Assembly (NCBI RefSeq): GCF_000411475.1
Contig: NZ_KE150464.1
Location: 744,001-808,000 of the forward strand
Length of the DNA: 64,000 nt
Source: Streptococcus sp. HPH0090
GTDB taxonomy: Bacteria; Bacillota; Bacilli; Lactobacillales; Streptococcaceae
Direction of reading: 5' to 3'
Below are positions 8,938 through 17,168 of the stretch, in pieces (the stretch's first letter is position 1; every line of letters begins with the position of its first letter). The position numbers and the translations under genes are program-made. Below the pieces are notes generated by a model. The model worked only from the letters and a program-made list of their open reading frames with translations. It had not been told where the DNA came from and ran no database searches.

Positions 8938-9879
8938 TTATTGTCCACTCGTTAGGGCTTGCAATTCTGTTTTTAGATATTGAGCCAAATGTTGGTGAGC
9001 AAAAATATTGGCATTTTTTTCTGCGGTAGGATTGTAGTTTGTGTTGGTATTTACATCATAAACATAAATATCACCACTCTCTGACTGAACCCATTCAATA
9101 GCAGCAACTTCAATCTGAGCATTCTTAAGGAAGTTCTCATAAGCTTCTCTTCGAGAATCTGGTAGAGGTTCTGTAATCTGAAATTTTTCAGACGTTTCTA
9201 GTTGTTCTGGTCTCTTGCCAATTTGACAACCATCTGCTGGACAAAGTTGGAATCCATCTGAAGAATCGATTGAAACAGTATAGAGAAACTTCTGATTGAT
9301 AAACTCTGAACGACGGATACGTCCATCACTTGGTTTGATGTAGGCTTGTAACAAGGTAATCCCGTCCACTGATGGTTCAAAGAGAGGGCTATTGACATAA
9401 GCTTCAAGTTCTTCTTCATTTTGGAAGAGTTGAACGCCTAACCCCTTACCTGCTCGATTGTGCTTGGTAATCAATGGATAGATGTTCAATTTTCTGGCTG
9501 CTTCAATGATATTTTCTTGGCCTAAAACTGCAACTGTCGCAGGAGTCTCAATGCCAGACTCGTTTAACTTCAAATATTGTTTGACTTTACTGATTTCTAG
9601 GTTGATAGCTCCAGTTCCATTCACAACCTTGCGTCCGTGGGCTTCTAACCAAGTAATCACCTGCTCTGTAAATTCTGGCGCATAGCGATGTCCTCTTGTG
9701 TGAGAAGACGCAGACATACGATTGTAGAAAATACCCTGTGGCGGTGGACTTTGCAGATCCAAAATTCCACTAGACAAATCCCACAGTTCATAAGGGACTT
9801 CTAGTTCTTCCAACCATTTGACCAAATGCTGGGTCCATTCAAGATTCTCATGAATCACATAAACTTTTGCTTCACTCAT
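8938..9879 (-). CDS. RimK-like ATP-grasp ligase
   Basis: A 313-residue ATP-grasp protein of the RimK / alpha-L-glutamate ligase group. An N-terminal pre-ATP-grasp region contains a GIFYNRMSASSHTRGHRYA-like segment. It is followed by ITKHNRAGKGLGVQLF (nucleotide-binding lysine and glycine loop, near residue 138) and a C-terminal VYDVNTNTNYNP metal-binding Asn/Asp cluster. It should couple an amino acid, possibly glutamate, to an acceptor carboxyl or amine using ATP; the acceptor is unknown. AAGGAG precedes the ATG. The upstream gene, only 14 bp away, encodes a dicarboxylate/amino-acid symporter, so substrate supply and ligation may be linked. Confidence 0.8.
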   Translation of the reverse strand: MSEAKVYVIHENLEWTQHLVKWLEELEVPYELWDLSSGILDLQSPPPQGIFYNRMSASSHTRGHRYAPEFTEQVITWLEAHGRKVVNGTGAINLEISKVKQYLKLNESGIETPATVAVLGQENIIEAARKLNIYPLITKHNRAGKGLGVQLFQNEEELEAYVNSPLFEPSVDGITLLQAYIKPSDGRIRRSEFINQKFLYTVSIDSSDGFQLCPADGCQIGKRPEQLETSEKFQITEPLPDSRREAYENFLKNAQIEVAAIEWVQSESGDIYVYDVNTNTNYNPTAEKNANIFAHQHLAQYLKTELQALTSGQ

Positions 9880-9893
9880 TACTTATCATCTCC

Positions 9894-11144
9894 TTAAGAA
9901 AAGCTGACTGATAGTTGGCTTTCCTTTTCTTCTTCTAAAATATATCCTTCTGTTTTTTCGATAACGCTAACTGTTAAGATTTGACCCAAAACATTGATCA
10001 TGGTACGGCCAGCATTGACAAAGAAATCAACTGCAAAAATCAAGGCTACTCCTTCAACTGGTAAGCCCAACTGAGGTGCTGCAGCTAGTAGAACCACGAT
10101 AGCTCCTGATGGTACGGTTGCCGCAGTTTTTCCAATCAAGGTCAAGAGTAAAACAGTAAACAAGAGACTTGATAATGAAAATTGAATGCCATAGGCGTGT
10201 GCGATAAAGATTGTCGCCACTGAGAAATATACTGCTGCTCCTTCTAAGTTAAAAGTATATCCTAAAGGAACAACTAAATCAATCGTATGCTCGTCATGCC
10301 CCTGTTTTTTCAAATCTTTAAGAAGGGAAGGCAAGACAACACTAGAACTACCCGTAACAAAAGCCAGGGTCAAGAGACTCCAATTTTCACGAAATGCTGA
10401 CAAATATGGTACTTTAAAGAATAGAGCAATCAAAGGGAAAATAAGGAGAACCAAAACAGCATAGGCCAAGTAAGTTCCGATTACAAATTGACCAAGTCCA
10501 ATCAATTTGTCAACACCAGTAGTTGCAACGTCTTTTGCGATAAATCCAAAAATCCCAATCGGTGATAGTTTAACAATCACTGCAACAATCTTGTAGATGG
10601 CTTCAATCCAGATTTGGAAACCTTCGATAATTTTCTGAGATTTCTCAGACTTAAGGTTACCAATTCCGTAACCAAGAAAGATAGCAAAAACGATAATCGG
10701 CAATAGAGCACCATCTGAAAGAGATTTGACGATATTTGATGGAATAAAACCAAGGAGAAATTCGCTAAATTTTACATTGTTGGCGATACCATCAAGGTTT
10801 CCACCAGTTTGACCAATGTTCACACCTTGTCCAAATCCCAAATAATAACTAGCAAATACAAACAATAGGGTAATAGCAGTTGTTACTGCGAAAAAGTAAA
10901 CCAAGCTCTTGGTCAAGATTTTCCCGAAAGATTTTTTCCCGATAACTCCAGCTACTGCAACAACGATTGTTGGGAAGATTAGTGGAATGATAACCATATT
11001 GATCAATTTAATAAAGGCTTGACCTAAAAATTGATAAAAACCTGCAAATTGTGGCCAGATGACCGCAGCAATCACACCCAAGACCAAAGCCACCAATAAT
11101 TGGATTCCTAGTGAGAGTTTTGACCATAACGTAACTAATTTCAT
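9894..11144 (-). CDS. Dicarboxylate/amino acid:cation symporter (DAACS)
   Basis: A 416-residue transporter of the glutamate/aspartate-sodium/proton symporter family. It has eight helices with the reentrant loop AFVTGSSSVVLPSLL and the FNLEGAAVYFS and GKTAATVPSGAIVVLLAA segments, corresponding to the substrate-binding serine-rich loop and HP2. It likely imports glutamate, aspartate or another dicarboxylate. AAGGAGTTTCTT precedes the ATG. It forms an operon with the downstream ATP-grasp ligase. A TATGGTCACCATA palindrome at 11214-11226 lies in the leader. Confidence 0.88.
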   Translation of the reverse strand: MKLVTLWSKLSLGIQLLVALVLGVIAAVIWPQFAGFYQFLGQAFIKLINMVIIPLIFPTIVVAVAGVIGKKSFGKILTKSLVYFFAVTTAITLLFVFASYYLGFGQGVNIGQTGGNLDGIANNVKFSEFLLGFIPSNIVKSLSDGALLPIIVFAIFLGYGIGNLKSEKSQKIIEGFQIWIEAIYKIVAVIVKLSPIGIFGFIAKDVATTGVDKLIGLGQFVIGTYLAYAVLVLLIFPLIALFFKVPYLSAFRENWSLLTLAFVTGSSSVVLPSLLKDLKKQGHDEHTIDLVVPLGYTFNLEGAAVYFSVATIFIAHAYGIQFSLSSLLFTVLLLTLIGKTAATVPSGAIVVLLAAAPQLGLPVEGVALIFAVDFFVNAGRTMINVLGQILTVSVIEKTEGYILEEEKESQLSVSFS

Positions 11145-11213
11145 AAGAAACTCCTTTGTTTTATTTGCTACTCATTCTACTACTATTCTTGCTTTCTGAC
11201 TAATATATATTTT

Positions 11214-11226
11214 CTATGGTCACCAT
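11214..11226. promoter_or_regulatory. Palindrome upstream of the DAACS symporter
   Basis: TATGGT-C-ACCATA is a perfect 6-bp inverted repeat with a single central base, 70 bp upstream of the symporter start. Possible operator; the regulator is not identifiable. Confidence 0.3.
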
Positions 11227-11322
11227 AAAAAAGATTTATATTGAAGACTCAAACTATTACATTTTTTGTATCCAACATACACTGAATTTGTATAAAGTAT
11301 AAAAAATCAGTTTCTAAACAAA

Positions 11323-11337
11323 AATTTTTAGAAAAAC
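11323..11337. promoter_or_regulatory. Weak CodY-box-like sequence
   Basis: AATTTTTAGAAAAAC matches the CodY box AATTTTCWGAAAATT at 12 of 15 positions, in the divergent region between the symporter and the DUF3397 gene. With three mismatches in AT-rich DNA it may be chance. Confidence 0.2.
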
Positions 11338-11380
11338 ACTGTTAAATCAAGGAATATGCTTTCCTATTATTCAAGTTTTA

Positions 11381-11389
11381 TGATACAAT
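11381..11389 (+). promoter_or_regulatory. Extended -10 of the DUF3397 gene, leaderless type
   Basis: TGATACAAT (extended -10) ends 6 nt before the ATG at 11396. No ribosome binding site lies between, and the -35 (TTCCTA) is weak. Confidence 0.55.
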
Positions 11390-11395
11390 ATTGTT

Positions 11396-11749
11396 ATGAT
11401 TTTAATGAAACTCGCTTCCGTCTTGCTTTTGGTATTAACCTTGGCTTTAGCAATTATTCTGAGCAGATTCTTTAAGTTAAAGAAAAGAGGCATCAACTTT
11501 GCTGATCTGGCTTTTCCTTTTCTAATTTTTGAATATTATTTTATCAGTGCTAAGGTTTTTACACACAATCAACTTCCCGTTTTGGGAGCAGCATTATCCT
11601 TGCTGGCTATCATTCTAGCCTTTTTCTTCTTGAGCAAAAAACGTAGTTTTTATTATCCAAAATTCCTTAAATTCTTTTGGAGAGCTGGATTCCTACTCAC
11701 ATTGCTCATCTACATCATCATGATTGTTCAAATCTTTATGATGAAATAA
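11396..11749 (+). CDS. DUF3397 family membrane protein
   Basis: A 117-residue hydrophobic protein with four predicted membrane helices, matching the streptococcal DUF3397 family in length and pattern (MKLASVLLLVLTLALAII start, basic loop FKLKKRGINFADLAF). Function is unknown. The start is set at ATG 11396 because the -10 element ends at 11389, which makes a leaderless message plausible; an internal ATG at 11405 is the alternative. A second open frame runs out of the 3' end (see findings). Confidence 0.7.
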   Translation: MILMKLASVLLLVLTLALAIILSRFFKLKKRGINFADLAFPFLIFEYYFISAKVFTHNQLPVLGAALSLLAIILAFFFLSKKRSFYYPKFLKFFWRAGFLLTLLIYIIMIVQIFMMK

Positions 11750-11868
11750 AACACTATCAATTTTCACCAGCACCTCAACAAAGTTGGCAACCCGACGTTC
11801 CATATGATGTGCTTTTCTAATGACATTTTAAAAAGAGATTATTAAAAAATAAATAGGAGATCAAACAA

Positions 11869-13554
11869 GTGAAAAAAACGTTCTTGGCAAGTGCCATCAC
11901 GCTTACTTACTTAGGATTAGCAACAAACCCAGCTTTAGCTGAAGAAAATAAAGTCCAAACTACTACGGTAGAAACAACTCAAGAAACTACAACAGCTAAC
12001 AAGGTTGAAACAAAGGAGCCTTCAACTAAGGAAACAGTTCCTTCTACTGAAGCAAGTTCAAGTTTACCGACAACTTCTACTACAGCCCCAAATACTAGTC
12101 CAGCTAAGAAAGAAGAAAGCAAGGCTCCAGAAGTCATAAAAGAGGGTTGGGTATTTGAAGGAAATATCTGGCGCTTCTATGAAGCTAACAAGGCTGCTAT
12201 CAATTGGAAAAAAATCCACGGTAAATGGTACTACTTCGATAAGGATGGTATCATGCTCAGCGATACGATTTATGATGGGTACATCCTGACTAGCAACGGT
12301 GCTATGGTTGATAGCGGCTGGGGTAAAATCAAAGATAAATGGTATTATGCTAATCCATCTGGAAGAATTGTTAAAAAGGATTGGAAAAAGGTTGGTGGGG
12401 TTTGGTACTACTTTGATAAAGAAGGCATCATGCTCAGCAACACCATTTTTGACGGTTATATCTTTACCAATAGTGGTGCCATGGCTGAGAGCGCTTGGGT
12501 TAAACAAGATGGCAAATGGTATTATGCCCAAGCATCTGGTAGCTTAATCAAAAACAAGTGGGATAAAATCGGTGGAGTTTGGTACTACTTTAACAAAGAT
12601 GCCATCATGGCAAGCAACCAATGGCAAGGCAGCTACTACTTAAAAGCTAGTGGTGCAATGGCTGAAAGAGAATGGATTTTTGATAAAAACTACAATAGTT
12701 GGTTTTATTTGAAATCAGGTGGTACATACGCTGCGCGTGAATGGATTGGTTCCTACTACCTCAAGGCCGGTGGTTACATGGCTAAGAATGAATGGATCTT
12801 TGATAACTACTATAATGCTTGGTATTACCTAGAAGAAAGTGGTATCTATGTCACAGGAACTCGTAAGATCGATGGGAAGGCTCATCAGTTCCAAAGTAAT
12901 GGAAAATGGATTGGCGAAGTACCAATCAGTCGTGGATTTGAAAAAGGAAAATATACGAAAACTGTTTTCTTAGATCCAGGACATGGCGGTAAAGATCCAG
13001 GTGCTGTTTATTACAACACTAATGAAAAAGACCTCACCTTGCAAGTTTATAAAAAACTACGCAAGGAACTCCAAGGTCTTGGTTATACCGTTCTTTCTTC
13101 AAGAGATAGTGATGTCTATGTCGACTTTGTCACTGAACGTTCAAAAATGGTCAACAAGACAAACTCAGATATCTTCATTAGTATTCACTTCAATGCAAGC
13201 GGAGCTCCTGCTTCTAACCGCTCTGGTATCCAGACTTATTCTTACGAAGAAGATCCAGGTTATAGCTCTAAGATTAATCAGTACTGGCATAACCACCCTG
13301 ATCGTATCAGTGAAAGCAATCGCCTTGCTGCTGATATCCACTCTTCACTCCTAGCTGAAACTGGTGCTAAGGATGCAGGCCTCCTCCAAAGTAGCTTTGC
13401 TGTCCTTCGAGAAACGGATAAACCAGCTGTTCTATTGGAGCTTGGTTATATTGACAATTTCAACGAAAACCAACAAATTCGTAGCGATGCCTACCAAAAT
13501 AGATTAGTGGCAGGGATTGTCAAAGGTATTCAAAAATATTACGCAGGTAAATAA
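11869..13554 (+). CDS. Choline-binding N-acetylmuramoyl-L-alanine amidase (Amidase_3)
   Basis: A 561-residue secreted wall hydrolase starting at GTG 11869 behind AGGAG. A signal peptide (about 1-25, cleavage after NPALA) is followed by a Thr/Ser/Glu-rich linker (26-90). About eleven choline-binding repeats (roughly 90-365) include LytB-like units such as EWIFDKNYNSWFYLKSGG. The C-terminal Amidase_3 domain has zinc ligands in DPGHGG (near 370), Glu near 386 and SIHFNAS (near 440), and the catalytic Glu in LLELGYIDN (near 524). It cleaves the bond between MurNAc and L-Ala in peptidoglycan while held on choline-teichoic acids. Pneumococcal LytA differs: its amidase is of another family and N-terminal. 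Followed by a strong terminator. Confidence 0.9.
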   Translation: MKKTFLASAITLTYLGLATNPALAEENKVQTTTVETTQETTTANKVETKEPSTKETVPSTEASSSLPTTSTTAPNTSPAKKEESKAPEVIKEGWVFEGNIWRFYEANKAAINWKKIHGKWYYFDKDGIMLSDTIYDGYILTSNGAMVDSGWGKIKDKWYYANPSGRIVKKDWKKVGGVWYYFDKEGIMLSNTIFDGYIFTNSGAMAESAWVKQDGKWYYAQASGSLIKNKWDKIGGVWYYFNKDAIMASNQWQGSYYLKASGAMAEREWIFDKNYNSWFYLKSGGTYAAREWIGSYYLKAGGYMAKNEWIFDNYYNAWYYLEESGIYVTGTRKIDGKAHQFQSNGKWIGEVPISRGFEKGKYTKTVFLDPGHGGKDPGAVYYNTNEKDLTLQVYKKLRKELQGLGYTVLSSRDSDVYVDFVTERSKMVNKTNSDIFISIHFNASGAPASNRSGIQTYSYEEDPGYSSKINQYWHNHPDRISESNRLAADIHSSLLAETGAKDAGLLQSSFAVLRETDKPAVLLELGYIDNFNENQQIRSDAYQNRLVAGIVKGIQKYYAGK

Positions 13555-13557
13555 AGT

Positions 13558-13588
13558 AAAAGTCCCGAGAAATCTCGAGACTTTTTTG
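13558..13588 (+). terminator. Terminator of the amidase gene
   Basis: Stem AAAAGTC..GAGA / TCTCGAGACTTTT followed by TTTTTT, immediately after the stop codon. It could also serve the convergent small gene. Confidence 0.85.
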
Positions 13589-13590
13589 TA

Positions 13591-13905
13591 TTATGCTTCT
13601 TTCTTTTTCATTTCTGGAACGAGGAATCCAATTCCCACGCAAGCCAGCACTCCTGCACCGATTACCAACCCACTTGAAAGTGGTAAGATATCAAGAATAG
13701 CATTTGCAATGATAAAAGCAATGATTAAGCACATGAGACTAGCTTTATAATCTTTTTTCACTAGATTTTCAAGAGTAAAGAATAGAAATAGACCCACTGG
13801 AAAGAGTGCCCAGATGTTAACATCCAAACTTGGCCATCCAACAAAACCAAAATACAAGACTACTGCTGCAACGACTAAAAATCCGATACCTAATACTCTT
13901 TTCAT
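13591..13905 (-). CDS. Small four-helix membrane protein, LiaF-N-like
   Basis: 104 residues with about four hydrophobic helices (MKRVLGIGFLVVAAVVLYFG start) and a basic tail ending PEMKKKEA. The pattern resembles the membrane part of LiaF/DUF5668-type proteins, but no regulatory domain is attached. GAGG lies upstream of the ATG. It is convergent with the choline-binding amidase. Function unknown. Confidence 0.7.
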   Translation of the reverse strand: MKRVLGIGFLVVAAVVLYFGFVGWPSLDVNIWALFPVGLFLFFTLENLVKKDYKASLMCLIIAFIIANAILDILPLSSGLVIGAGVLACVGIGFLVPEMKKKEA

Positions 13906-14051
13906 GATATAACCTCATTTTCTAATTTGTTAGGAAGCTTTATCTCCCTTTGACAGTTACTACTATAACAGAAATAAAAATCACAAACAATAGCTTTTGC
14001 CTATGTGGTAGACATCGCAGACTATGTGGTCAGAATCTTATCAAAAGAAAA

Positions 14052-14077
14052 AAAAGAAGTCCAAGAGGACTTCTTTT
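14052..14077 (-). terminator. Terminator of tRNA-Thr
   Basis: AAAAGAAGTCC / GGACTTCTTTT stem, 4-nt loop, followed on the minus strand by a T-rich run, 6 bp after the tRNA 3' end. Confidence 0.85.
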
Positions 14078-14082
14078 ACTCT

Positions 14083-14154
14083 GCCGATTGCAGGGATCGA
14101 ACCTGTGACCTACGCGTTACGAGTGCGGTGCTCTACCAACTGAGCTAAATCGGC
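14083..14154 (-). tRNA. tRNA-Thr (anticodon CGU)
   Basis: A 72-nt cloverleaf. The acceptor GCCGATT / AATCGGC is perfect, the D arm is GCTC...GAGC, the anticodon loop is CTCGTAA and the T loop is TTCGATC. CCA is not encoded. By my folding the anticodon stem CCGCA / CGCGT has mismatches at 27:43 (C-U) and 31:39 (A-C), and the T stem has A49-C65, so it looks weaker than usual. It reads ACG codons. Confidence 0.9.
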
Positions 14155-14216
14155 AATTACCTTCTTAGTATAGCACTCTGAGAATAGATGTCAAGAAATT
14201 TTCATCTCCATTAGAA

Positions 14217-14241
14217 AAAGCCTATCCTGAGACAAGGCTTT
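14217..14241 (-). terminator. Terminator of the ABC exporter operon
   Basis: On the minus strand AAAGCCT ... AGGCTTT followed by TTC, 14 bp past the second permease stop. Confidence 0.7.
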
Positions 14242-14254
14242 GAGATTATTCCTC

Positions 14255-15040
14255 TTAGGAACCCGCACTTTCGTAGGCATCCAAGCCCCTGTCCCATAGT
14301 TTCAAAGAAATAACAAAGAAGACAAGGGAAATCAGAATCAAACCACCGATATTAAAGAGTCCATCCTTGCCCTGTAAGAAATAGCTGGCAGGATAGTAGG
14401 CCGTAAAGGCGAAAGGAACGATAAAGCTAATCAACCAACGAAGAAGCGAATTGTAAATGGAAATCGGGTACTTGGCAAAATCATTAAACATATAGAAAAT
14501 ATAAATCATGGCACCTGACTGCTTGGTCCAAAAAGCGATGCTGGCTGTTGCAATTTTCAAGGAAGTATAGATCAAGGTCGCAAAAGGAATACAAACTAGA
14601 AAAATCAGGAATTTTGGAAGTGTCCAAGCAATGCTAGTCGCCGTTGTCGCTAGTAAAATTCCACCAACCAAAAGTTCACCCAAGGCATCAATCTGAAAGG
14701 TCTCAACGAGGATATGGAAGAGAGGATTGATGGGTCGAGTCAGATACTTGTCAAACTCTCCCTTTCTCACCAAGCGTTGCCCCAGTGCCCAGAGATTGTC
14801 AAAAAAGAGATGATCTAATCCCTTTGGAATTAAGGAAAATCCATAGATAAAGGCAATCTCTTGAAAGGTCCACCCTTCTAGCGAGGGGATGTGTTGAAAG
14901 AGTACATTAAGAAACAAGAGGTTCAGGCCTTGAGTCAGAAAGACTCCCAAGACACCTACCACAAAATCAACTTTGTATTCCATGATTTGCTTGATGTATT
15001 GTCTGATAAAAATCAGATGCATGCGTTGATATTTTTTCAT
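14255..15040 (-). CDS. ABC-2 type exporter permease (second subunit)
   Basis: 261 residues with six hydrophobic helices, of the ABC_2 / DUF990 permease type (basic N-terminus MKKYQRMHLIFIRQYIKQIM). It pairs with the permease encoded immediately upstream (1 bp between the genes) to form a heterodimeric channel driven by the ATPase at 15862-16854. AAGGAGG lies inside the end of the upstream gene, so translation is coupled. Substrate unknown; relatives export drugs, lipids or polymers. Confidence 0.83.
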   Translation of the reverse strand: MKKYQRMHLIFIRQYIKQIMEYKVDFVVGVLGVFLTQGLNLLFLNVLFQHIPSLEGWTFQEIAFIYGFSLIPKGLDHLFFDNLWALGQRLVRKGEFDKYLTRPINPLFHILVETFQIDALGELLVGGILLATTATSIAWTLPKFLIFLVCIPFATLIYTSLKIATASIAFWTKQSGAMIYIFYMFNDFAKYPISIYNSLLRWLISFIVPFAFTAYYPASYFLQGKDGLFNIGGLILISLVFFVISLKLWDRGLDAYESAGS

Positions 15041-15041
15041 C

Positions 15042-15860
15042 CTAACCTCCTTGAATGGTGATAAATGACTGGACTCGTTTCCAAATCAACTGAGACAAGC
15101 CCACCATCACTATAAGCCAGAAAAGCTGAAGCAAAAGTGCTTGAAGAATCTGACTGGTATCGTATTTCCCAACAATAATCATGACCGGAGTGTAAATTAA
15201 GGATGAGAAAGGTAAGAAGGACAGAATATCTGAAATGACCTTTGGAAAGAAAGCCAAGGGAATCAAACTCCCAGACATAAAGGCTACTATGGAAGTCTTG
15301 AGTAGATTGGAACCCCATAGATTTTTAAACACAAAGGCTGAAAATCCAAAGCAGATATTAAAGAAAAAGTTGATCAGGTAGGCTAGGATTAAGCTAAAGA
15401 GATAAAGAATTGTTAATCCCAGTACTTCTACAACCCCTTGCCCAGATAGGATTTTCATCAATACAATAACACTTAAAAATGGCAGTCCAACAGAGATAAA
15501 AATCAACCACTTGGATCCAAGCTCTGTAAAGAGGTAAGAAGCTGCAAAATGCACTGGTCTCAACAAGCGCATAATGATAGAGCCATCCTTGACCTCATCA
15601 CCAGTCATAAAGGAAGAATCCGACCTAGTCAGAAGATTAGTCACAAAACTCATGATGATGTAGAGGGTGATATCTGCCATACTGAAGCCCTGAATCAAAG
15701 ACTCCTGCGAGGAATCAAAGACCGCCTTCCAGAGATAGAAGGCCACAAAAGCCCCCATGACATCGCCGATCCGATAAAGAATAAAGTTGACTCGATAGGT
15801 AATCAATTCCTGAATCCCCGCATTGATAAAGGGTTTATAACGTCTCCACAATTTGACCAT
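15042..15860 (-). CDS. ABC-2 type exporter permease (first subunit)
   Basis: About 272 residues with six helices and a positively charged start MVKLWRRYKPFINAGIQ, matching the DUF990/ABC-2 family. The start is the ATG at 15858-15860, since AAAGGAG lies 7 nt upstream; a longer in-frame start at 15902 would sit within the ATPase gene. Its start follows the ATPase stop by 1 nt. Together with its neighbour it forms the membrane part of a three-gene exporter. Confidence 0.83.
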   Translation of the reverse strand: MVKLWRRYKPFINAGIQELITYRVNFILYRIGDVMGAFVAFYLWKAVFDSSQESLIQGFSMADITLYIIMSFVTNLLTRSDSSFMTGDEVKDGSIIMRLLRPVHFAASYLFTELGSKWLIFISVGLPFLSVIVLMKILSGQGVVEVLGLTILYLFSLILAYLINFFFNICFGFSAFVFKNLWGSNLLKTSIVAFMSGSLIPLAFFPKVISDILSFLPFSSLIYTPVMIIVGKYDTSQILQALLLQLFWLIVMVGLSQLIWKRVQSFITIQGG

Positions 15861-15861
15861 C

Positions 15862-16854
15862 TTAGAGCTCCTTTCGATAGAAGCGACGGATAATATCTTC
15901 AATATCCGTATCTACCATCTTCAAATCTCGGACTTCAAAATCAGACAGGGTTTGTTTGATAATATCAGCTGATTGGTAGCGAGAACTATCGAATTCAATA
16001 TTAAGAGTATTTCCTTGTCTATCAATGGATATATCAGGTAAGCCTTCATAATGAGAGACGAGATGACTTTGACCTGGTAGCAGTTCAAAGGAAAGAGTCT
16101 TCATCTTGCCAAAGGTCTCCTTGAGCTGGCTCACCGTTCCATCAAAAATCTCTTGCCCCTTATCAATCATAAAAATCCGATCACAGAGTTGCTCAATATC
16201 ACTCAAATCGTGAGTGGTCAAGAGAATGGTGGTTTCTTCCTCTTGATTGATCTGAGTAATGGCCCGACGAATGTTATCCTTGACCGAAACGTCCAAACCA
16301 ATGGTCGGTTCATCTAAAAAGAGAACCTTGGGATTGTGAAGCAAGGAAGCCGCAATATCCGCTCTCATCCGTTGACCTAGTGAAAGAGTCCGCACAGGAT
16401 CCTTGATAAATTCCTTCAAATCCAAGACTTCATTCAAAAAATCCATGCGCTTATGGAAGAGCGAATCTGGCACATCGTAAATCTCTTTTAAGACCGTGTA
16501 GGTCTCTTGCAGAGCCAAATCCCACCATAGCTGGGTTCTTTGCCCAAAGACAACCCCAATATCCTTGACATAATCTTGGCGATTGTCCTGGGGAATCTTG
16601 CCGTTAATCCGACAAAAACCAGATGTCGGTTTCAAAATCCCTGTCAGCATTTTGATAGTTGTCGACTTCCCAGCACCATTCGCCCCGATAAATCCTAAAA
16701 TCTGCCCTTTTGGAACTTCAAAAGTTAAATCCTTGACCGCTTCAAAGGTCTGCTTTTCAGGATGAACAAAGGAGCGCAAAGCTCCCTTCAAGCCCGGTTC
16801 CTTAACAGTCTTCACAAAATTTTTCTGAAGATGTTGCACTTCTATCATTGCCAT
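15862..16854 (-). CDS. ABC exporter ATP-binding protein
   Basis: A 330-residue ATPase. Walker A is GFIGANGAGKST (near residue 53), followed by the Q-loop FGQRTQLWWDL. The signature reads TLSLGQRMRAD, Walker B is KVLFLDEPTIGLD and the switch histidine is TTHD. The C-terminal extension of about 80 residues is typical of ATPases paired with DUF990 permeases. GGGAG precedes the ATG. The promoter at 16964-16992 carries a cre-like site over its -35, suggesting catabolite control of the exporter. Confidence 0.9.
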   Translation of the reverse strand: MAMIEVQHLQKNFVKTVKEPGLKGALRSFVHPEKQTFEAVKDLTFEVPKGQILGFIGANGAGKSTTIKMLTGILKPTSGFCRINGKIPQDNRQDYVKDIGVVFGQRTQLWWDLALQETYTVLKEIYDVPDSLFHKRMDFLNEVLDLKEFIKDPVRTLSLGQRMRADIAASLLHNPKVLFLDEPTIGLDVSVKDNIRRAITQINQEEETTILLTTHDLSDIEQLCDRIFMIDKGQEIFDGTVSQLKETFGKMKTLSFELLPGQSHLVSHYEGLPDISIDRQGNTLNIEFDSSRYQSADIIKQTLSDFEVRDLKMVDTDIEDIIRRFYRKEL

Positions 16855-16963
16855 ATCTATCTCCCTTTAGTAAGAAACAACATTGTATTTTTGACTACAA
16901 ATATTCTAAACCCTTACTTTCTACACCTTCTCAATATTATTACAGAAGGATTTATACCAACCT

Positions 16964-17001
16964 ATTATAATCCAATAAAAAAAGGAATGCAAGCGTTTGC
17001 T
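16964..17001 (-). promoter_or_regulatory. ABC exporter promoter with overlapping cre-like site
   Basis: Minus-strand TTGCAT (16987-16992), 17 bp, TATAAT (16964-16969). TGCAAGCGTTTGCT at 16988-17001 matches the cre consensus TGWAARCGYTWNCW at 13 of 14 positions and covers the -35 element. The leader is about 100 nt. The remaining intergenic DNA (17010-17090) shows nothing further. Confidence 0.6.
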
Positions 17002-17090
17002 TATAGATTATGAAATTAGATATTTCTCTCTTAAAATAATACTTTTGAGTCAGAAATTCTGGTTTAATAGTTCCTTAAAACACCAAAAAA

Positions 17091-17109
17091 CCTGCCATTA
17101 GGGGCAGGC
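17091..17109 (-). terminator. Terminator of the histidine phosphatase gene
   Basis: On the minus strand GCCTGCC-CCTAAT-GGCAGG followed by TTTTTTGG, about 60 bp past the stop at 17169. Confidence 0.85.
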
Positions 17110-17168
17110 TACGAATTGTAAAAAAGCAAACTATTTTGATCAATATGATTCACTATTTAATCAAAGAA

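Noticed and set aside
12064-12531. 155-codon minus-strand ORF opposite the choline-binding amidase
   Set aside because: It mirrors the repeated choline-binding codons and has no independent support.
16762-17013. 83-codon plus-strand ORF across the exporter promoter
   Set aside because: It overlaps the ATPase start and promoter on the other strand and has no ribosome site.
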